Positions 7,879 to 16,151 of a stretch of DNA of 64,000 bases are shown one piece after another. The notes under the pieces are model-generated. The model was not told the DNA's origin. It saw only the letters and a list, made by a program, of their open reading frames with translations, and ran no database searches. The stretch comes from Streptomyces griseoincarnatus (lineage in GTDB: Bacteria; Actinomycetota; Actinomycetes; Streptomycetales; Streptomycetaceae): the NCBI GenBank assembly GCA_014649575.1, contig BMTH01000008.1, forward strand, positions 124,001-188,000, given 5' to 3'. Position 1 is the first letter of the stretch, and every line of letters begins with the position of its first letter. A program made the translations under genes and the position numbers.

Positions 7879-8424
7879 ATGCGCATCGCATTTCTGACCG
7901 CACCCGAGGGCGTCGAGCAGGTTGAGCTGACCGAACCCTGGAAGGCGGCCGAGCAGGCGGGACACGAGCCCGTGCTGGTGTCGACGCAGTCCGGGGAGGT
8001 CCAGGGGTTCAACCACCTCGACAAGGCGGACACCTTCCCTGTTCAGGAGGTCGTCGGCGACGCCTCGGCGGACTCCTTCGACGGGCTGGTACTGCCCGGC
8101 GGGGTCGCCAACCCGGACTTCCTGCGGATGGACGACAAGGCCGTCGCCTTCGTCCGGGACTTCTTCGAGCAGGGCCGGCCGGTGGCCGCGATCTGTCACG
8201 CGCCGTGGACCCTGATCGAGGCGGACGTCGTGCGCGGCCGGGTCATGACCAGCTGGCCGAGCTTGCAGACGGACCTGCGCAACGCCGGCGCCGAGTGGGT
8301 GGACGAGCAGGTCAAGGTCTGCGACCACGGCCCGAACAAGCTGGTCACCAGCCGGAAGCCGGACGACCTCAAGGCGTTCTGCGAGACCTTCCTGGAGGTG
8401 TTCGCGGCCGAGCGCGCCTCGTGA
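7879..8424 (+). CDS. DJ-1/PfpI family protein (class I glutamine amidotransferase fold)
   Basis: A 181-aa protein of the PfpI/YhbO type, a group linked to protein or nucleotide deglycation and general stress resistance. The nucleophile elbow is AICHAPW (Cys near 112), preceded by FDGLVLPGGVANPDFLR, the acidic loop of the family. SWPSLQTDLRNAGAEWVDEQV and the final helix match PfpI-type hexameric proteins in length. It follows an unusual T-free leader. A perfect 17-bp terminator hairpin ends the transcript. Confidence 0.88.
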   Translation: MRIAFLTAPEGVEQVELTEPWKAAEQAGHEPVLVSTQSGEVQGFNHLDKADTFPVQEVVGDASADSFDGLVLPGGVANPDFLRMDDKAVAFVRDFFEQGRPVAAICHAPWTLIEADVVRGRVMTSWPSLQTDLRNAGAEWVDEQVKVCDHGPNKLVTSRKPDDLKAFCETFLEVFAAERAS

Positions 8425-8436
8425 CCGCGTGAATGT

Positions 8437-8476
8437 GACGGACGGGAGCCCCGCCGGCGCGGGGCTCCCGTCCGTC
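8437..8476. terminator. Bidirectional terminator, 17-bp perfect stem
   Basis: Arms 8437-8453 and 8460-8476 are exact reverse complements (GACGGACGGGAGCCCCG and its partner) around a 6-nt loop. It sits between the convergent DJ-1/PfpI gene (stop 8424) and the small gene ending at 8479, so it can terminate both. Confidence 0.8.
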
Positions 8477-8478
8477 GT

Positions 8479-8766
8479 TCACGTGCCCGAGGCGGTCGGC
8501 GTCGCGGAGTCCGAGGCGGTCCGCTCCCGGGCGCCCTCGCGGGTGCGGCCGGGCGCGACGGGGCGACGCGGGTTGCGCCGCAGGTACTCGCCCTCCAGCT
8601 GCGCCATGCGCTCGTTGTGGGCCCGCAGCGCGTCGTTGGACCCGTACAGCAGCGTGTCGTGGCGCGTGCGGTGGATGGTCTCCAGCTCCTTCATGAGCTG
8701 CTGGTCGTCCAGGCGGCTCGGGTCGACTCCGGTCATCGTGGTGCCCCGCTCGTCGTGTGCGTTCAT
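8479..8766 (-). CDS. Small conserved Streptomyces protein (DUF6158-like), 95 aa
   Basis: A soluble 95-aa protein with a helical core: DPSRLDDQQLMKELETIHRTRHDTLLYGSNDALRAHNERMAQLEGEYLRRNP. The tail is disordered and Thr/Arg/Ala-rich. I recall this LETIHRTRHDTLLYGS pattern from short Streptomyces proteins annotated DUF6158; the function is unknown. The start at 8766 lacks a Shine-Dalgarno but has TACCCG six nt upstream, consistent with a leaderless transcript. An internal ATG at 8736 (MTGVDPSRL) is the alternative. Confidence 0.7.
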   Translation of the reverse strand: MNAHDERGTTMTGVDPSRLDDQQLMKELETIHRTRHDTLLYGSNDALRAHNERMAQLEGEYLRRNPRRPVAPGRTREGARERTASDSATPTASGT

Positions 8767-8805
8767 GCGTCCCGGGTACCCGCGCCGCGCCCGGGCCACC
8801 ACGCG

Positions 8806-10425
8806 TCAGCGGGCGCGTTCCACCCGGCGCTCGTCCCAGACCGGCTCCGGGGTCTCGCGGACCCGGCCGTCGCTGCCGAAGACCAGGAACCTGTCGAAGG
8901 AGCGGGCGAACCAGCGGTCGTGCGTGACGGCGAGGACGGTGCCCTCGAAGCTCTCCAGCCCCTCCTGGAGGGCTTCCGCCGACTCCAGGTCGAGGTTGTC
9001 GGTGGGCTCGTCCAGCAGCAGGGCCGTGACGCCCTGGAGCTCCAGAAGCAGGATCTGGAAGCGGGCCTGCTGCCCGCCGGAGAGGCGGTCGAAGGTGCGC
9101 TCCGCCTGCTGGGTCAGCTCGTAGCGGCGCAGCCGGGACATGGCGGCGCCCCGGTCCTGGGCGTGCTCGGTCCACAGGATGTCGAGCAGGGTGCGGCCGA
9201 TCAGCTCGGGGTGGGCGTGGGTCTGGGCGAAGTGTCCGGGCACCACGCGCGCGCCGAGTCGCCAGGCGCCGGTGTGCGCGACGTCCTCGCCGGCGAGGAG
9301 CCGCAGGAAGTGCGACTTCCCGGAGCCGTTGGAGCCGAGCACCGCGACCCGCTCGCCGTAGAACACCTCCAGGTCGAACGGCTTCATCAGGCCGGTCAGC
9401 TCGAGCCGCTCGCAGGTGACGGCGCGGACGCCGGTCCGGCCGCCCTTGAGGCGCATGCGGATGTCCTGCTCGCGCGGCGGCTCCGGCGGGGGCCCGGCCT
9501 CCTCGAACTTGCGCAGCCGGGTCTGGGCGGCGCGGTAGCGGGACGCCATGTCGGGGCTGTTCTCGGCGGCCTGCCGCAGGGTCAGCACCAGTTTCTTCAG
9601 CTGGGCGTGCTTCTCGTCCCAGCGGCGGCGCAGTTCCTCGAAGCGGGCGAAGCGCTCGCGCCGTGCTTCGTGGAAGGTGCGGAAGCCGCCGCCGTGCACC
9701 CAGGCGTCGGCGCCCGCCGGGCCGGGTTCGAGCGAGACGATCTTCTCGGCGGCGCGGGCGAGGAGCTCGCGGTCGTGGGAGACGAACAGGACCGTCTTGC
9801 GGGTCTCCGCGAGGCGCTCCTCCAGCCAGCGTTTGCCGGGGACGTCCAGGTAGTTGTCGGGCTCGTCGAGCAGCAGCACCTCGTCGGGGCCGCGCAGCAG
9901 CGCCTCCAGCACGAGCCGTTTCTGCTCGCCGCCGGAGAGGGTGCTCACCTGCCGCCACTGGGCCTTCTCGTAGGGGACGCCCATCGCGGCCGTGGTGCAG
10001 ATGTCCCACAGCGTCTCGGCTTCGTAGCCCTGCACTTCGGCCCAGTCGGAGAGGGCCTGCGCGTAGCGCATCTGGGCGGCCTCGTCGTCGACGGTCATGA
10101 TGGCGTGCTCGGCGGCGTCCACCGCGCGGGCCGCCTCACGGATACGGGGTGGTGCCACGGACACCAGCAGGTCGCGCACCGTGGTGTCGTCCCGTACCGA
10201 GCCGACGAACTGGCGCATCACGCCCAGGCCGCCGGTGACGGCGACGCCGCCGCCGTGCGGGGCGAGCTCGCCGGAGAGGATGCGCAGGAGCGTCGTCTTG
10301 CCGGCGCCGTTGGGTCCTACGAGGGCCATGACGGCCCCCTCCCCCACCCGGAACGACACGTCTCCCAGGAGTGTCCTCCCGTCGGGGAGGTGGTACTCGA
10401 GGTGCGCGGCTTCCAGATGTCCCAT
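8806..10425 (-). CDS. ABC-F family ATPase (ribosome-associated)
   Basis: A 539-aa protein with two ABC ATPase domains and no membrane segment. Domain 1: Walker A GPNGAGKTT (about 36-44), signature LSGGEQKRL and Walker B VLLLDEPDN. Then comes a basic linker rich in Arg/Lys (LRRRWDEKHAQLKKL). Domain 2: Walker A GSNGSGKS, signature LSGGQQARF and LLLDEPTDNLDLES. ABC-F proteins act at the ribosomal E site to release stalled peptidyl-tRNA or protect from antibiotics; which applies is not determined by sequence alone. The ATG at 10425 begins MGHLEAAHLEY. Confidence 0.9.
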   Translation of the reverse strand: MGHLEAAHLEYHLPDGRTLLGDVSFRVGEGAVMALVGPNGAGKTTLLRILSGELAPHGGGVAVTGGLGVMRQFVGSVRDDTTVRDLLVSVAPPRIREAARAVDAAEHAIMTVDDEAAQMRYAQALSDWAEVQGYEAETLWDICTTAAMGVPYEKAQWRQVSTLSGGEQKRLVLEALLRGPDEVLLLDEPDNYLDVPGKRWLEERLAETRKTVLFVSHDRELLARAAEKIVSLEPGPAGADAWVHGGGFRTFHEARRERFARFEELRRRWDEKHAQLKKLVLTLRQAAENSPDMASRYRAAQTRLRKFEEAGPPPEPPREQDIRMRLKGGRTGVRAVTCERLELTGLMKPFDLEVFYGERVAVLGSNGSGKSHFLRLLAGEDVAHTGAWRLGARVVPGHFAQTHAHPELIGRTLLDILWTEHAQDRGAAMSRLRRYELTQQAERTFDRLSGGQQARFQILLLELQGVTALLLDEPTDNLDLESAEALQEGLESFEGTVLAVTHDRWFARSFDRFLVFGSDGRVRETPEPVWDERRVERAR

Positions 10426-10595
10426 GGGCGCGATTCTGCGGGGCGCCGGGAGCACCTGGCAAACAGGTTTTCCGGCGCCCTTTCCGCGCGGCCGCGACCG
10501 ACAGTGTTCCCAGTATGTGAAACGCGCATCTCATCATGCGGAGGGCGCGCGTAATCTGGCCGCCCTCACGACGAGTTGAAAGGGGTGGCCCCGCC

Positions 10596-11417
10596 ATGCC
10601 GCACGCAGGGGAGACCGCCGTCTACACGCACGGGCACCACGAGTCGGTGCTGCGGTCGCACACCTGGCGCACCGCGGAGAACTCGGCCGCGTACCTGCTG
10701 AGGGCGCTCAAGCCCCACATGCGGATCCTGGACATCGGCTGCGGGCCCGGCACCGTCACCGCCGACCTGGCCGCCCTGGTGCCCGACGGACACGTCACGG
10801 GTCTCGACCGGGAGCCGGGCATCCTGGAGCGAGCGCGCGCGGTGGCCGAGGAGCGGGGTCTGACGAACGCGGACTTCGTGACGGGGGACGTGCACGCGCT
10901 GGACTTCCCCGACGACACGTTCTGCGTGGTCCACGCCCATCAGGTGCTCCAGCACGTGGGTGACCCGGTGGCCGCGCTGCGCGAGATGCGGCGGGTGACG
11001 AAGCCGGGCGGATACGTCGCCGTCCGGGACGCGGACTACGCGGCGATGACCTGGTATCCGGGGTCGGCGGGCCTCGACGACTGGCTGGACCTGTACCGGC
11101 GCGTGGCGCGGGCCAACGGGGGTGAGCCGGACGCGGGGCGACGGCTGAAGGCATGGGCCCTGGAGGCGGGGTTCACCGACGTCACGGCGACGACGGGAAC
11201 CTGGACCTACTCCACGGCGGAGGAACGCGCCTGGTGGAGCGGGCTGTGGGCGGACCGCACGGTGGCGTCGGCGTACGCGGAACGAGCCGTGGCCGGCGGG
11301 CACGCCACCCGCGCCGAGCTGCAGGCCGTGGCCGCGGCGTGGCGGGAGTGGGGCACCCGTGAGGACGGCTGGTTCGCCGTGCTGCACGGCGAGATCCTCT
11401 GCCGCGAGGACGTCTGA
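10596..11417 (+). CDS. Class I SAM-dependent methyltransferase
   Basis: A 273-aa Rossmann-fold methyltransferase. Motif I is LDIGCGPG (residues 45-52). Motif II acid is in VTGLDREPG, motif III in FVTGDVHALDFPDDTF, and motif IV/V in VVHAHQVLQHVGDP with LREMRRVTKPGG. The C-terminal half is a mixed domain with many Trp, as in UbiE/ArsM-like small-molecule methyltransferases. The substrate is unknown. The ATG at 10596 follows AAAGGGG, and TAATCT about 45 nt further upstream is a possible -10 box. Confidence 0.85.
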   Translation: MPHAGETAVYTHGHHESVLRSHTWRTAENSAAYLLRALKPHMRILDIGCGPGTVTADLAALVPDGHVTGLDREPGILERARAVAEERGLTNADFVTGDVHALDFPDDTFCVVHAHQVLQHVGDPVAALREMRRVTKPGGYVAVRDADYAAMTWYPGSAGLDDWLDLYRRVARANGGEPDAGRRLKAWALEAGFTDVTATTGTWTYSTAEERAWWSGLWADRTVASAYAERAVAGGHATRAELQAVAAAWREWGTREDGWFAVLHGEILCREDV

Positions 11418-11453
11418 CGGACATCTGCCCGGCGGGCGGCAGGAGGGGCCGGC

Positions 11454-11477
11454 GCCCCGGGATCTCAGTCCCGGGGC
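11454..11477. terminator. Convergent terminator hairpin overlapping the gvpK stop
   Basis: A perfect 9-bp stem (GCCCCGGGA / TCCCGGGGC) with a TCTCAG loop spans 11454-11477. It includes the gvpK stop codon (11465-11467) and lies 36 bp after the methyltransferase stop. It probably ends both transcripts. Confidence 0.6.
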
Positions 11478-11896
11478 AGCAGCGGCCCCAGCGGACCGAG
11501 GTCGAGGTTGAGGTCCTCGGGGCGCAGCCCGTAGCGGTTGCGCAGCTCGGCCATGCGGTCCTCCAGCAGCATGAGCGTCAGCCCGACCCGCTCCTCCTGC
11601 TCCTCGGTGAGGTCACCCTCGTCGAAGCGGCGTACCGCCTGGCGCTCCATGAGCTGGCGGAGCAGTTCCACGACGGTCAGCACCAGCTTCACCAGGTCGC
11701 GTTCGACCGTGTCCGGCTCCAGGTCGAGGCGTCGGCGGGGCTTGGGGCGCGACTCGGCGGGGCGGACGGCGGTCTCCGGGGCGGCGTCGAAGGACGCCTC
11801 GGGGTCCAGGGGCGACCGGCCCTCGAAGAGGTCGGCGTCGGTCACCGTGACGGGTTCCGGCGCGTCGGGCGCGCGGTGCCGCGGGTCGTCGGTCAC
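11465..11896 (-). CDS. gvpK: Gas vesicle protein K
   Basis: A 143-aa GvpK. After a polar N-terminus, the conserved helical domain (about 55-140) reads VERDLVKLVLTVVELLRQLMERQAVRRFD..LTEEQEERVGLTLMLLEDRMAELRNRYGL, the GvpK signature; it ends LNLDLGPLGPLL. GvpK is a minor component needed for gas vesicle assembly. The GTG start overlaps the gvpS stop (GTGA). It is the last gene of the cluster, matching gvpK's terminal position in other Streptomyces. Confidence 0.92.
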   Translation of the reverse strand: MTDDPRHRAPDAPEPVTVTDADLFEGRSPLDPEASFDAAPETAVRPAESRPKPRRRLDLEPDTVERDLVKLVLTVVELLRQLMERQAVRRFDEGDLTEEQEERVGLTLMLLEDRMAELRNRYGLRPEDLNLDLGPLGPLLPRD

Positions 11897-12081
11897 GGAG
11901 ACTCCTCGAAGGGCGAGGGGACGTTCTGGTTCACGGAGCTGATCAGCGCGTTGAGGTCGATGCGGACCAGGTCGACGTCGGCTATGCGCAGCGTGATGTC
12001 GCCCGTGATCACCACACCGCCGGCCAGCAGCCGGTCGAGCAGGTCCACGAGGGCGATCTCACGCCGTTCGACGACGGTCAC
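11893..12081 (-). CDS. gvpS: Gas vesicle protein S (short GvpA-like)
   Basis: A 62-aa protein, essentially a minimal GvpA fold: LVDLLDRLLAGGVVITGDITLRIADVDLVRIDLNALISSV (helix-beta-beta-helix). It lacks the long C-terminal tail of GvpA and GvpJ. It is one of three GvpA paralogues in the cluster (A, J, S), and the minor forms are thought to shape vesicle tips or nuclei. The GTG start overlaps gvpL and its stop overlaps gvpK, both by 4 nt. Confidence 0.88.
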   Translation of the reverse strand: MTVVERREIALVDLLDRLLAGGVVITGDITLRIADVDLVRIDLNALISSVNQNVPSPFEESP

Positions 12082-12890
12082 GTGGTCCCCTCCCCGGCGG
12101 TCCTCCCACCGGCGGGCTCCTCGCCGGCCGCCTCCTCCCCCGCGAACGAGTAGGCCGCCCAGGGCCCGGTGAGCTCCACCCGCAGCCCCGGGGAGTCGTC
12201 CTTCGTCCGCTCCACCTGCTCCACGAACGCCTCCGACTCACCACGCGGCACGAGATAGGCGGCGTTGAGCACGTTGCGGCCGCGGTGGCCGGACAGGGTG
12301 GGGTTCTGCGGCGCGTGCAGCCGGGAGTCCTCGGCGAAACCGGCGAGGTTCGCGTGCAACCGGGTCGCGAAGGTCTCGGCCCGCTGCCACTGGTCCTCCC
12401 GCGACCGCGTCTGCTCCCGGCGCCGGCGCAGATAGTCCCGTCCGGACATCGCCGCGGGCTGCGGCGCCGGCCGCTCGGGGGCCTGCTCCGGCTCGGACTC
12501 CAGGTACACCTTGACGCCCCACTCGACCCGGCCCTCCAGCCGGTCTAGCCCGCGCAGGAAGTTCTCCTCGCGCGCCTCGATCATCGACCGTACGCCGCTG
12601 TCGTCGCGGAAGACGGTGCCGAGCCGCAGCGGCAGCGGGGTGGTGACGGTGGTGAGCGCGTCGATCACCCCCTGGTGGGCCCGCGCGACCGCGGTCAGCC
12701 AGTCCAGGTCCTCCAGGTGTGCCCGCAGCGACTCCTCCGCGAAGTCCGCCTCGGGCACATGACTGACCACGGCCACCAGGTCGCGGTGCGGTACCAGCCG
12801 CGGCGGGTCGCCGCCCACCCCCGTCAGCTGGGCCTGGAGCGGTGTGCCGAAGGGACGGCAGACCGCGTAGACGTAGCGCAGTCCCGTCAC
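12078..12890 (-). CDS. gvpL: Gas vesicle protein L (GvpF/L family)
   Basis: A 270-aa GvpF/L protein. The N-terminal domain starts GLRYVYAVCRPFG and contains LVAVVSHVPEADF and LPLRLGTVF (the GvpF/L motif that precedes the linker). A second domain follows, with EWGVKVYLE, and the C-terminal strand set ends LRVELTGPWAAYSF. The tail is Gly/Glu-rich. GvpF/L proteins are accessory proteins that bind GvpA before assembly. The GTG start at 12890 overlaps the gvpJ stop. Confidence 0.9.
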   Translation of the reverse strand: MTGLRYVYAVCRPFGTPLQAQLTGVGGDPPRLVPHRDLVAVVSHVPEADFAEESLRAHLEDLDWLTAVARAHQGVIDALTTVTTPLPLRLGTVFRDDSGVRSMIEAREENFLRGLDRLEGRVEWGVKVYLESEPEQAPERPAPQPAAMSGRDYLRRRREQTRSREDQWQRAETFATRLHANLAGFAEDSRLHAPQNPTLSGHRGRNVLNAAYLVPRGESEAFVEQVERTKDDSPGLRVELTGPWAAYSFAGEEAAGEEPAGGRTAGEGTT

Positions 12891-13222
12891 GGGGTCTCCT
12901 CCTCGGCGCGACGCGGCTCCAGCTCCTCCAGCCGGGCCAGGCGCTCGCGCAACTCGGCGTTCTCGCGGGCCAGTTCGTCGCGCCGGGCGCGTGAGGACAG
13001 CGCCGGGTCCGACTCCCACCAGTCGATCCCCATCTCCTTGGCCTTGTCCACGGAGGCGACGACGAGGCGCAGCTTGATGGTGAGCAGCTCGATGTCCAGC
13101 AGGTTGATCTTGATGTCACCCGCGATCACCACGCCCTTGTCCAGCACCCTTTCCAGGATGTCGGCGAGATTGGCGCTGCTGCCCTGGCCGTACGGGTCGG
13201 GGAGTCGGCTGGGGGTGGTCAT
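12887..13222 (-). CDS. gvpJ: Gas vesicle protein J (GvpA paralogue)
   Basis: A 111-aa GvpA/J protein: LADILERVLDKGVVIAGDIKINLLDIELLTIKLRLVVASVDKAKEMGIDWW (about 18-70), then a helical charged tail (ELARENAELRERLARLEEL). The KAKEMGIDWW extension is typical for GvpJ/M rather than the major shell protein. ATGA overlap with gvpZ upstream. Confidence 0.9.
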   Translation of the reverse strand: MTTPSRLPDPYGQGSSANLADILERVLDKGVVIAGDIKINLLDIELLTIKLRLVVASVDKAKEMGIDWWESDPALSSRARRDELARENAELRERLARLEELEPRRAEEETP

Positions 13223-14484
13223 CGGCGGCTCCGGCCCTCGGGTTCCTCAGGAGCGGCCTCGTCGGCCGGCTCGTCGTCCTCGTATTCCTCGTCCTCGTCC
13301 TCGTACTCCTCCTCCGGAGGGACGCCCTCCTCGTACTCCTCGTCCTCGTCGTCGGCGGCTTCCTCGTCCTCGTCCTCGTACGGGTCGTCGGGCTCGGCGC
13401 CGCCGGCCTCGTCCTCGTACGCGTCCTCGGGACCGGCGCCGTCCTCGTCCTCGTCGTACGCGTCCTCGGGGCCGCCGTCGGTCTCTCCCTCGGGGGCTTC
13501 CTCGTCGTGCTCCTCGTCCTCGGGGCCCTCATCCTCGGAGCCCTCCGGGCCCTCGGCCTCGCCGTCCTCGTGCTCGCCCTCGGGGCCGCCCTGCTCCTCC
13601 TCTTCCTCGGCCACGGCGTCCTCGTGGGACTTGACGACCTCGCCCTCGCGGATCTCGCCGCGCCAGCTGTCCTCGGCCTCGCCCTTGATCGTGATGAAGC
13701 GGGCGAAGTTCTTCAGGTCGAGCCGGGCACGGCGGCCCTGGGCACGCCAGATGTTGCCGGTCTTCTCGAAGAGGCCCGAGGGGTAGTACTCGATCACCAT
13801 CAGGACCCGGGTCAGGTTGTCGGCGATCCTGTGGAAGGAGACGACGCCCTTCATCGTGCCCTTGGCGCCCTCCGTCGACCACGCGATGCGGTCGTCGGGG
13901 ACCTGCTCGTTGGTCGTGGCCTTCCAGCTGCGGTTGGACCACCAGATCTTCGCCTGCCAGTCCGACGTGGTGTCGTCGGACTTGTTGGCGCTCTTCACGC
14001 CCTTGGCGAAGGTGCTGAAGTCCTGGTACTGCGTCCACTGGTCGTACGCCGTGCGCAGCGGCACACCGACGTCGATGTACTCCATGATGACGGTCGGCTT
14101 GTTGCCGGAGGACTTCTTGCGCTTGCCACCGCCGCCGAGGTTCTTCAGGGCGCCCTTGACGTTGTCCTTGGCGCGCGTGGCGCCGAGCTCCACGGCGGTG
14201 CGCAGGGGGCCCTTGCCCTCGGCGAGCTTCTTGCCGCCGTCGGCGGCGAGCTTGGCGAAGCCGGGGCTGTTGCCCTCGGCGATGTCGTTGAGCTTGCCCG
14301 TGGTCTCGCCCAGCTTCTGGCCGACGCCGGTCAGCAGCCGGGTGGCCTGGGCGGCGAGGTAGTCCTGCAACTCGGCCTTGAGCCGGTCGGCGGCCTCGCT
14401 GTGGGCGAGGTCGGACAGCGGGTTCTTGGCGCCGTCAGCGCCGTCACGTGCGGCGGACGTGGCCCGCCCGGCGGTCTCGGTCAT
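13219..14484 (-). CDS. gvpZ: Gas vesicle cluster protein Z: SRPBCC domain with long acidic tail
   Basis: A 421-aa protein in three parts. Residues 1-125 are helical and basic, with GVGQKLGETTGKL and a Lys-rich GGKRKKSSG hinge. Residues 130-275 form a SRPBCC/START-like (cyclase/dehydrase) domain beginning TVIMEYIDVGVPLRTAYDQWTQ and containing ARFITIKGEAEDSWRG. Residues 288-415 are almost all Glu/Asp/Gly/Pro, with repeated DAYEDE-type units. It corresponds to GvpZ of the Streptomyces gvp set; the biochemical role is unknown. The ATG overlaps the gvpY stop by one base (TGATG). The acidic tail opposes the lysine tail of GvpY. Confidence 0.85.
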   Translation of the reverse strand: MTETAGRATSAARDGADGAKNPLSDLAHSEAADRLKAELQDYLAAQATRLLTGVGQKLGETTGKLNDIAEGNSPGFAKLAADGGKKLAEGKGPLRTAVELGATRAKDNVKGALKNLGGGGKRKKSSGNKPTVIMEYIDVGVPLRTAYDQWTQYQDFSTFAKGVKSANKSDDTTSDWQAKIWWSNRSWKATTNEQVPDDRIAWSTEGAKGTMKGVVSFHRIADNLTRVLMVIEYYPSGLFEKTGNIWRAQGRRARLDLKNFARFITIKGEAEDSWRGEIREGEVVKSHEDAVAEEEEEQGGPEGEHEDGEAEGPEGSEDEGPEDEEHDEEAPEGETDGGPEDAYDEDEDGAGPEDAYEDEAGGAEPDDPYEDEDEEAADDEDEEYEEGVPPEEEYEDEDEEYEDDEPADEAAPEEPEGRSRR

Positions 14485-15110
14485 CACTCACCGCCTCCCT
14501 TCGAGGGACGGGAGCGGGCGCCGCGCGAGGCGGACGCGGTCTTCTTCGCGGCCGTCTTCTTGGCGGCCGTCTTCTTCGCAGGGCCGCCGGCGGCGCGCTT
14601 GGCCGGTGCGGCCTTCTTCGCCGCGGGGCCCTTCTTGGCCGGAGCCTTCTTGGCGGCCTTCTTCGCCGTCCGCGCGGTGTCCGGTCCGCGCTCGCGCCCG
14701 CCGTCGTCGTCCCGGTCGTCACCGGCGTCGTCCGGCCCGCGGTCGTCCGGCTCCTCGTCGGCGTGCTCGTCCGTACCGTCCCGGTCCTCGCCGCCGCCGT
14801 CCAGCCGGCCGCGCACCTCCGCGGTGCGGTCGTGCAGCCGGTCGGCGAGCGAGCTGATCTGCCGCTCGACCAGTGCGCCCGAGGCGGCCTTGCCGACGCC
14901 CTGCAGCTCACCGCGGAGCTGGTCGCCCAACTCCTTGAACTGCGGGTTGTCGCGCAGCTGCTGCGACACCAGGTCGGCGACGGCCCGCGGGCTCAGGTTG
15001 AGCTTCTTGCCCGCGACCAGTCCGCCGACGGCCAGCGCCATCTTCAGCTTCTTGGTCCGTCCGAGGAGATATCCGGCCCCTATGGCGAGGCCCAGTCCCG
15101 TTCGATTCAT
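14484..15110 (-). CDS. gvpY: Gas vesicle cluster protein Y with H1-like lysine tail
   Basis: A 208-aa protein. Residues 5-34 are Gly/Ala/Leu-rich with a membrane-like segment (GLGLAIGAGYLLG, MALAVGGLVAG). Residues 38-105 are helical (LVSQQLRDNPQFKELGDQL). Residues 108-142 are strongly acidic. Residues 147-205 are a histone-H1-like run of AKK/TAAKK/APAKK units. It matches GvpY, a Streptomyces-specific cluster member of unknown role. The lysine tail may bind nucleic acid, or the acidic tail of GvpZ encoded next. The start overlaps gvpG (ATGA). Confidence 0.82.
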   Translation of the reverse strand: MNRTGLGLAIGAGYLLGRTKKLKMALAVGGLVAGKKLNLSPRAVADLVSQQLRDNPQFKELGDQLRGELQGVGKAASGALVERQISSLADRLHDRTAEVRGRLDGGGEDRDGTDEHADEEPDDRGPDDAGDDRDDDGGRERGPDTARTAKKAAKKAPAKKGPAAKKAAPAKRAAGGPAKKTAAKKTAAKKTASASRGARSRPSKGGGE

Positions 15111-15373
15111 TGGTGTGCCGTCCCGTCCCCTTGACCCGCGCCCGTGCGCGTGGCGATCTCCAACCGGTCCAGGAGTGCGTCCTCCTGTTCGTCGAACTCC
15201 TCCTCGGTGATCTCCCCTGCCTCCAGCAGTTCCTCCAGCCGGGCCAGCTCGGCACGGATGGTCGCGGGGTCGTAGTAGATGCGTTCCGCTTCCTGAAGGA
15301 CCTGCCGGACGGCCCAGGCGCCGCCGCGCGCCGGGGCGAGCGGCAGCAGCAGCACTTCCGAGATCAGGCCCAT
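15107..15373 (-). CDS. gvpG: Gas vesicle protein G
   Basis: An 88-aa GvpG: MGLISEVLLLPLAPARGGAW then VLQEAERIYYDPATIRAELARLEELLEAGEITEEEFDEQEDALLDRL, the conserved amphipathic helix pair of the family. GvpG is an assembly accessory protein. The ATG lies 4 bp after the gvpF stop, so it is tightly coupled, and its own stop overlaps the gvpY start. Confidence 0.92.
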   Translation of the reverse strand: MGLISEVLLLPLAPARGGAWAVRQVLQEAERIYYDPATIRAELARLEELLEAGEITEEEFDEQEDALLDRLEIATRTGAGQGDGTAHQ

Positions 15374-15377
15374 GTCG

Positions 15378-16151
15378 TCACTCCGCTCCGGTGTCCGCCC
15401 CCGCGGCCGTGGTGCCCGCCGGCTCGGCGGGGCCGGGCTCGACGAAGCTGTACGGCGGCAGTGGGCCGTTCAGTCGTATCTCCAGGTGGGGCATGTCCGT
15501 GCGGGCCTGCTCCACCGCGGCCAGGAACTCCTCCGCCGTCGCGCGCTTCACCAGGTACGAGACGTTGGCGAGCCAGCCGGTGGACTCGGGGCCCACGCTC
15601 TCGGCGTCGGCGATGCCGCGCAGCGCGTTCTCCAGCGCGGCGCCGTCCTCGGACTCCCGGGCCTTGACGGCCTCGGCCACCATCTCGCCGAGGCGGATCT
15701 TGTCGTCGTAACTGCCGCCGCCGGACTGCCGGTTGGACTCCGCGAGGGCGCGGATCTCCGGGTTGAGGGCCATCACGTGGTGCAGGACGGCCTCTTCCAC
15801 GTGGTTGGCCTTGACGTTGTACTCGACGCGGCCGTCGAGGGCGCGCAGCCGCTCCAGGTAGTGGTCGGCGCGCTCGGCGAGGACGGAGGTGACGGCGTCG
15901 TCGTCGGGGGCGACGCTGCCGAAGCGCATGGGCAGGACGCAGCCACCCGCGCCGATCTCGCTGAGCACGTTCTGGTGGGCGAGCAGCTCGCGCCGCTTGG
16001 GGCGCAGGCCCTCGGGGGCGTCGCTGACGACGGCCGCCAGGTCACCCTGGGTCAGCACGCGCAGCGGGCGCGCCGGGTCGCCGACGCCTCCCATGCCCTC
16101 GGGCAGCGAAGGGTGCGAGGCGGCCGTGATGCCGTAGACGTACGTGCTCAC
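15378..16151 (-). CDS. gvpF: Gas vesicle protein F (GvpF/L family)
   Basis: A 257-aa GvpF/L protein. The N-terminus STYVYGITAASHP opens the ferredoxin-like domain. LAAVVSDAPEGLRPKRRELLAHQNVL and VLPMRFGSVAPDD are the core family motifs. The second domain has VEYNVKANHVEEAVL and ends LEIRLNGPLPPYSFVE. GvpF binds the nascent GvpA shell protein. The GTG start overlaps the gvpA stop (GTGA). Confidence 0.92.
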   Translation of the reverse strand: MSTYVYGITAASHPSLPEGMGGVGDPARPLRVLTQGDLAAVVSDAPEGLRPKRRELLAHQNVLSEIGAGGCVLPMRFGSVAPDDDAVTSVLAERADHYLERLRALDGRVEYNVKANHVEEAVLHHVMALNPEIRALAESNRQSGGGSYDDKIRLGEMVAEAVKARESEDGAALENALRGIADAESVGPESTGWLANVSYLVKRATAEEFLAAVEQARTDMPHLEIRLNGPLPPYSFVEPGPAEPAGTTAAGADTGAE

